The notes under the pieces are model-generated. The model was given only the letters and a program-made list of their open reading frames with translations. It did no database searches and was not told the DNA's origin. From Methanosuratincola petrocarbonis (GTDB taxonomy: Archaea > Thermoproteota > Methanomethylicia > Methanomethylicales > Methanomethylicaceae), in assembly GCA_030522375.1 (NCBI GenBank), contig CP130488.1:1116001-1180000 (forward strand): DNA of 64,000 bases. Direction: 5' to 3'. This document shows, piece after piece, positions 59,195 through 64,000 of the stretch. The position numbers and the translations under genes were made by a program. Numbering within the stretch: the stretch's first letter is position 1; every line of letters begins with the position of its first letter.

Positions 59195-61075
59195 TCAGCT
59201 GAGGCCCAGGGCTGACCGCTTGCCTTCGATGTGGACTGCTATCCTCTCGGCTGCCTTCACCATATCGTCCTCGATCAGGAGGGAGCCTCCTGTTACGTGT
59301 GCGAGGTCCTGCGAGAGGAGCTTCATCAGCCGGGAGCCCCCGACAATAGGCGGGGTTGGGGACACGTGGGTGAGCACGCCCAAGGCAAGCGCAAAGACCG
59401 CGTCAATTGTAGCCTTCTGTTCCATGTACTGCGGGGCAGTGACCGCGACCGGGAGGTCTGGGACGTCGACATGAAGCGCTTTTGCGACCTCGGAGACCAG
59501 GATCGAGAGGCGCCCAGTGTCTGTGCAGGTCCCGAACGAGAGGACCGGAGGTATGCCGAGCGCTCCGCAGACCCTCTTAAGGCCTGGTCCGGCGAGTTCC
59601 CTTGCCTCGGGCGAGCAGAGGCCAGCCACCTGCAGCGCTGCGTTCCCGCAGCCCATGGAGAGGACCAGTATGTCGCGGCTTATCAGCTCCTTGGCTATGG
59701 TGATCGTAGGCAGATCGTGAGGGCCGTTGCCGAGAGTGGTGCAGGAGACGAGGCCGACTACGCCCCTTATGCCTCCCGATTTTATCTCCCCGAGTAGCGG
59801 TTCCAGCGACCCCCCAAGCGCCTCGAGTATCGACTCGACCGAGAAGCCTACAACTGCATTCCGCCTTGCCATCGGCACGCTGCTGGCTGAGCCTTTCCTC
59901 CTTTTGAAGTTCTCAATCGCGAGCCTCACGAGCTCGTCGGCCTGCCTCGAGACCTCCTCTGGCAGGTAGTCAAGATGCCTCGTTATCCCTGGCACGTTCA
60001 CGAGCGGCGAGACCGAGACGAAGGTCGTCGAATACTGCTTCGCGTAGAGCTCGAGTGACGGGGGCGAGCAATTCATGTCCATGGCGAACAGGTCTACCGC
60101 ATTCGTTGCTATCAGCGGCTCTATTGTGATCCAGTTCCCAGTCATCCCAACATAGACGTCGTCCGTTGCCATCCGCTGGAGCATCTCCTGCCCTGTCTCG
60201 ATGGATCCTATCACGCGTATGCCCTTGGCGCCGGCTTCCTGTGCTTTTGCCTGGACGGAAGGATCCTTGCAGCGACCGATCAGCGCGACTCCTATGAAAG
60301 GCTCGTGACCGTTCACGACGATGTTGACATACTCTGGATCCACGATCCCCAAGTCAAACGAGACGACGTGCGGTCTGGGTGTCCCGAAGAGGGCGTCCTG
60401 ACCCAGCTCGAGCGGAATCTGCGATCCGTAGATGCATGAGAGCGCTAAGCGCATTGCGGTCTTAGCGAGGGAGACATAGTCGCCGTCCACGTTCGTCAGG
60501 CAGTGCGAGACTGCGTCGATCTGCTCGTTCGCAGGGCCCCCGGGGAGTATGCCCAACCCCTTCCAGGTCTCGATCCTGCCCGCTGTGGCGAAGGAGAGTG
60601 TGCTGAGCCTCTCTGAGGGGTCGGCGTTGATCTCCCGGAGGATCGCATTGCCGACTTCGACCGCCAGCTGCGAGTCACTCTTTGAATCATCTATCCCGTA
60701 GATCCTGGCCAGCGTCCTTAGCTTGGATGCGTCCTTTATGGAGTAAGGGGCCTTCCCCAAGCCCGTGGCTATCAGCGTCTTAGCGACCTCCCTCGCATGG
60801 TAAGTGTAGGTCGAGAGCCCCATCGCGTTCCTGAGGAGCATGTAGCGCATCGCCATGGCATCGGCATCTATGCCGCAGGTCCCGCGCTCGAGCTTGCCGG
60901 GTATGATCCTGCAAGGGCCGTTGCTGCAGAACTGGCAGCTTAGCCCCTTCATGCAGAAGGATCTGCACCGGACCTGCTCCTGCGCATGCCATCGGTCCCA
61001 GACGTTCGAAATCCCGTCCGCCTTGAGTTTCTCGTACATCTTCCTTATCGATTCATGCGCACTAATTTCCGGCAA
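59195..61075 (-). CDS. CooS-type CO dehydrogenase catalytic subunit, altered cluster C
   Basis: A 626-residue monofunctional CODH homolog. Cluster-B cysteines 'SCQFCSNGPC' and 'GTCG' are present. Aligned by eye to CODH-II of Carboxydothermus, cluster-C ligands are His257, then Glu293 ('GSIETG') in place of Cys295, then Cys in 'MDMNC', 'LVSC', 'SMGC', 'FGTC'; Lys ('MEQKAT') is kept, but the catalytic His93 is Tyr90 and the cluster-D cysteine pair is shifted (Cys37/Cys41). No CooF, CooC or ACS gene is nearby. CO oxidation is therefore uncertain. TTG start with TATA upstream. Confidence 0.85.
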   Translation of the reverse strand: MPEISAHESIRKMYEKLKADGISNVWDRWHAQEQVRCRSFCMKGLSCQFCSNGPCRIIPGKLERGTCGIDADAMAMRYMLLRNAMGLSTYTYHAREVAKTLIATGLGKAPYSIKDASKLRTLARIYGIDDSKSDSQLAVEVGNAILREINADPSERLSTLSFATAGRIETWKGLGILPGGPANEQIDAVSHCLTNVDGDYVSLAKTAMRLALSCIYGSQIPLELGQDALFGTPRPHVVSFDLGIVDPEYVNIVVNGHEPFIGVALIGRCKDPSVQAKAQEAGAKGIRVIGSIETGQEMLQRMATDDVYVGMTGNWITIEPLIATNAVDLFAMDMNCSPPSLELYAKQYSTTFVSVSPLVNVPGITRHLDYLPEEVSRQADELVRLAIENFKRRKGSASSVPMARRNAVVGFSVESILEALGGSLEPLLGEIKSGGIRGVVGLVSCTTLGNGPHDLPTITIAKELISRDILVLSMGCGNAALQVAGLCSPEARELAGPGLKRVCGALGIPPVLSFGTCTDTGRLSILVSEVAKALHVDVPDLPVAVTAPQYMEQKATIDAVFALALGVLTHVSPTPPIVGGSRLMKLLSQDLAHVTGGSLLIEDDMVKAAERIAVHIEGKRSALGLS

Positions 61076-61419
61076 AAATTACACCGTATTGTTTATTGCC
61101 GCTCTGATTTATAAAAGATGCCGCGGAGGGAAATCGACACGATCACGCTTACCCCCTCCCATTAGGCGCATCGCAGCTTCTCCAATCCCATCCAAAGCCC
61201 AGTTCCCCAAAAGCGCTTATCTACAGCGCATGGACAGGGCTTCCAGGACGAGAAGGGTTTGCCGGCAATTCCTGATCTTTCCAAGTGACTAATGCCAAAA
61301 ATACACACACAACTTCTGGAGAGAGAGGCATTTGAGTCCAATCCCCGATCTTTTGCGCATTTCAATTTTCAACACAAGAAACTCAAGGGATGCCCAAGCA
61401 CATACCCTAATGGCAGAAA
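61076..61419. other. gap with cooS promoter, otherwise no gene
   Basis: A clear minus-strand TATA box, CTTTTATAAATC (61106-61117), lies about 30 bp upstream of TTG 61075, with GGTG before the start. From 61140 to the tRNA at 61420 I see no supported gene or RNA. Confidence 0.5.
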
Positions 61420-61513
<94 letters not shown>

Positions 61514-61622
61514 GTAATTGTTGGAATGCTCGGCGGGTATTAAATTTTTTGGGTTTTGGGGTGGAAGGAGGCACATTCCGTCGCAATACCTTTCTAAACC
61601 GATCAATCAAAGGGCGCTATTG

Positions 61623-63158
61623 CTATACATGATCCGACGCAGGTATTCTCATTCGGAAGGTCGTCCCTTTTCCGAGCTCGGTAGTAAAATCGATGGAGCC
61701 GCCCATCGACTCCAAAAGCCTCTTGTTTATTGCCAGACCAAGACCTGTCCCGCCCTTTTTTGTAGTGAAAAAGGGCCTGAAGAGTTTGTCCTTATTCTCG
61801 GGCGCGATTCCGGTCCCCGTGTCTGAAATGCTTACAACCACTTGATTTCCTTCTTTGTTGGCGGAGATCCGTAGGACCCCTCCGGCTGGCATCGCCTCTA
61901 TAGCATTGAGTATGACATTGTGGAGTGTACGCTGTATAAAAACTGGGTCTGAAAGGATCTTCGGTAACCCATCAGGAAGATTTATTTCTGTCCTAACGTT
62001 TCTCGGGATTTCTATCGACATTAATGCTTCATGGAGAAGATCATTGAGATCGACTGGAGCAATCGAAGGATTCATTGGCTTGGCGAATTGCTTCAGTTCC
62101 AAGGTCACATTATTAAGGTACGATATTTGCTGATCAATGCGGTCAAGCACCGCTTTCAGTTTCTCATCTTTTACCACGGCTTCGGAATCACGGAGCATGA
62201 AGGCAAGATTTAGTAGCTTTTGCATCGGTGATTTCATGTCATGGATCACAGAGGCCGCCATCTCACCAAAGGCTGCGCCCCGTTCCACCTCCAAGAGGCG
62301 ACCCTGTAGCCTCAGGAGTTCGCGCGTCTTTTCCTCGACAGCCCTCCGGAGCTGAACTTCACTCTCCTTGGTGGCACGAAACAGAATTGCGTGAGGGACA
62401 GCGATCCCGACCCTCACAATTGACAGGTAGATTAGGTAGAAAGAAATGAGCTTAAGCAGGTGTCCAAGCATATTCAAAGCCCCGTAAACATCGACATAAA
62501 GCGTGAAGGACAGTTCCGAGAACGCGGTCGTTGCGATCGCAGAGCCGATAAGCAAGAAAACATGCCTGTCAAACGAAGATCTCAACCGGTGGATACGAAT
62601 TATTGTAAGAGCCAAAACCAGGACTATGAGGTACTCGCTCGCAACTTTGAAAAACGTAAGACCATAACCCTCAACATAGCATACTGGAAATGATCCGGAG
62701 AAGATTGACAACAGTGCGATAGCGGTCACCGCAGCATAGATTGATAATGCTAAGGTCGGTTTGAGCTTCCTTTTTATGAAAAATGTAGAAATGAACATAC
62801 CCGTAGACTCGAAGTATCGTGCCGCGATCCAGAGCTGCGTAGGCAAGTTTGCGTCGAATCCAGGGAAGACACCCATACCTTTGTACGCAAGGGTATGGAA
62901 GAGATCGATTAGTCCACCAAAAAGGTAGACTATTCCAAGGAACGACAAAAAGTCGTTGTCCATTGATTGCCTGGAGTTCCAAGAGATCAAGAAAATCGAG
63001 AAGGCAATAACTATGGAAAAAAGTTCTACGAACGAATGAAAGAGTAGATAGCTGTATGCCCTACTCATTGTTACCAGAATCAGCAATGCAAAGCCTGCGG
63101 CGACATCCACGTAGGATGGCTTCAACAAATAGACCTCTTTTGAATGGCTTTTGATCAA
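61623..63158 (-). CDS. membrane sensor histidine kinase, MASE3-like
   Basis: A 511-residue kinase. Residues 10-255 hold seven to eight membrane helices with 'FGGLIDLFHTLAYKGMGVFP', the MASE3 type of sensor. A coiled linker leads to the H-box 'ASVIHDMKSPMQKLLNLAFML', then N-box 'HNVILNAIEAMP', G1 'SDTGTGI', F and G2 'FFTTKKGGTGLGLAI'. TTG start close to a strong TATA tract. No response regulator is in the window; its phosphate acceptor is unknown. Confidence 0.9.
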   Translation of the reverse strand: MIKSHSKEVYLLKPSYVDVAAGFALLILVTMSRAYSYLLFHSFVELFSIVIAFSIFLISWNSRQSMDNDFLSFLGIVYLFGGLIDLFHTLAYKGMGVFPGFDANLPTQLWIAARYFESTGMFISTFFIKRKLKPTLALSIYAAVTAIALLSIFSGSFPVCYVEGYGLTFFKVASEYLIVLVLALTIIRIHRLRSSFDRHVFLLIGSAIATTAFSELSFTLYVDVYGALNMLGHLLKLISFYLIYLSIVRVGIAVPHAILFRATKESEVQLRRAVEEKTRELLRLQGRLLEVERGAAFGEMAASVIHDMKSPMQKLLNLAFMLRDSEAVVKDEKLKAVLDRIDQQISYLNNVTLELKQFAKPMNPSIAPVDLNDLLHEALMSIEIPRNVRTEINLPDGLPKILSDPVFIQRTLHNVILNAIEAMPAGGVLRISANKEGNQVVVSISDTGTGIAPENKDKLFRPFFTTKKGGTGLGLAINKRLLESMGGSIDFTTELGKGTTFRMRIPASDHV

Positions 63159-63170
63159 ATTTGAAATCTA

Positions 63171-63192
63171 ATATTTTTTTATATATATATTG
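63171..63192 (-). promoter_or_regulatory. AT-only promoter of histidine kinase gene
   Basis: Minus-strand AATATATATATAAAAAAATA ends 13 bp from the TTG at 63158, with its TATA part about 25-30 bp upstream. The gap 63159-63249 is shared with the divergent helicase gene. Confidence 0.5.
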
Positions 63193-63249
63193 TTTTTCAA
63201 ATCATTCCAGCAGAGCGCTAGCAAAATAGGCAAGCGGTGAGACTAAGAG

Positions 63250-64000
63250 ATGTTTAAGGAACAGGCAGGGAGATCGGGGATGCAGGAATGGGAAGAATAC
63301 CTCAGGTTCTTGAATGGCGGCAGATATTCCCTGCAGGTGCTCAGCTCAGGATTGTCACCCTCAAGGAGGATACCCGAAAAGGAGAGCGTGTCGGTAAAGA
63401 GCCTGAACTACCAGCTCTACCCATTCCAGCAGAAGATCCTGGAAAAGATAAGCAACGGGACGCTCATAGTGGGCCTCCCCACAGGGCTGGGGAAGACCTA
63501 CATGGCAGGAGCGTACATACACCGGATGACCTGCGAAAGCCCGTCGAGGATCGCTTTCCTCACCCCTTCAGTCCCGCTAGGGGTGCAACAGACGATCTTC
63601 GCCAGGAAGCAGCTCAACTTGGAGAACGCCTATTTCATCTCAGGGAGCATCCCCCCTGAGAGGCGAAGAGAGCTGATGGTCTGGAACGCGGGTTACGTTG
63701 TGACCACACCCCAGACGCTATACAACGATTTCCTCTCGAAATACGAGGGCGAGATAAGGAAGGCTAAAGCGGAGGGGGATCCTGTCGGATACCTCCGGGA
63801 GGCATTTGAGGCTGATGGTTTCCGCTTCCCCTACGATATACTGATAGCGGATGAGTGCCACGGCTATATAGGCGAGACCGACGGGTACTCGATACTTGTC
63901 TCGGCAAAAGCGTCGGGGGCGAAGATACTGGCCCTGAGCGCGACCCCCCAGCTCCACTCCCCGAAAAGGCTCGGCGAGCTGAGGAAGGTTTTCGAAACGA
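63250..64000 (+). CDS. DECH-box superfamily 2 helicase, N-terminal part
   Basis: A frame open from ATG 63250 to the window end (250 codons). After a short N-terminus it has 'LYPFQQKIL', Walker A 'GLPTGLGKTYMA', 'FLTPSVPLGVQQ' (Ia), 'VVTTPQTLYND', box II 'LIADECHGYIGE' and 'ILALSATPQ' (III). The pattern is that of Hef/FANCM- or ERCC4-related archaeal helicases acting on DNA forks; the C-terminal part needed to decide is outside the window. Divergent from the histidine kinase. Confidence 0.8.
   Translation, partial: MFKEQAGRSGMQEWEEYLRFLNGGRYSLQVLSSGLSPSRRIPEKESVSVKSLNYQLYPFQQKILEKISNGTLIVGLPTGLGKTYMAGAYIHRMTCESPSRIAFLTPSVPLGVQQTIFARKQLNLENAYFISGSIPPERRRELMVWNAGYVVTTPQTLYNDFLSKYEGEIRKAKAEGDPVGYLREAFEADGFRFPYDILIADECHGYIGETDGYSILVSAKASGAKILALSATPQLHSPKRLGELRKVFET

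Noticed and set aside
59195..61075. Calling this gene a hybrid cluster protein (Hcp)
   Set aside because: Overall similarity, cluster-B cysteines and the terminal CODH blocks follow CooS; only the Glu substitution resembles Hcp.

Overview
This window is archaeal chromosome, most likely from the Thermoproteota (TACK) side, for example a Bathyarchaeia- or Methanomethylicia-like lineage; that placement is inference. The sequence shows a full archaeal replication set (Orc1/Cdc6, MCM, a GINS subunit, RFC small and large, Hel308), archaeal-only families (DUF373, UPF0200, UPF0201, GPN-loop GTPase, ECF S-component), TATA boxes about 25 bp upstream of leaderless starts, many GTG/TTG starts, and three of five tRNAs carrying bulge-helix-bulge introns. 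No rRNA, CRISPR array or insertion sequence was seen.

Layout. 0-4 kb: end of a beta-CASP nuclease, glyA, a methyltransferase, tRNA-Val and a radical SAM enzyme. 4.1-14.2 kb: one co-directional run of secreted or membrane-anchored proteins, seven small to medium pilin-like ones and two large surface proteins; this is the main uncharacterised system here. 14.4-20.5 kb: DUF373, a four-gene operon (zinc ribbon, CinA-like, GPN GTPase, coiled coil), and AmmeMemoRadiSam-type radical SAM genes, one of them split. 20.6-27.8 kb: prs plus an RNA-processing block (Trm11-like, RNase Z, UPF0201, UPF0200, ThpR, CCA-adding enzyme, a kinase). 28-36.5 kb: looser, AT-richer region with tiny proteins, tRNA-Pro, intron-bearing tRNA-Gly, an ABC exporter and several frameshifted genes.

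36.7-47.4 kb: enolase, nicotinate phosphoribosyltransferase, then Hel308-MCM-GINS on the minus strand and RFC small-large on the plus strand. 47.3-51.2 kb: one overlapping operon running Orc1/Cdc6, a winged-helix regulator, MoaC, MoaB and a MobB-MoaA fusion. 51.3-54 kb: AIR-synthase-like and THUMP proteins, CorA, DUF362 ferredoxin. 55-61 kb: a tRNA-His with two introns, a four-subunit 2-oxoacid:ferredoxin oxidoreductase, an aminopeptidase and a divergent CooS-type CO dehydrogenase. 61.4-64 kb: intron-bearing tRNA-Glu, a MASE3-like histidine kinase and the start of a DECH-box helicase.

The gene set points to an anaerobe that moves electrons through ferredoxin (Por, DUF362, many radical SAM enzymes, molybdopterin synthesis). 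The observations most worth following are the CooS-like protein whose cluster-C ligand set is altered, the pilin/adhesin locus, the doubly interrupted tRNA-His, the Hel308 gene that can only begin at ATT, and the Orc1-led molybdopterin operon.
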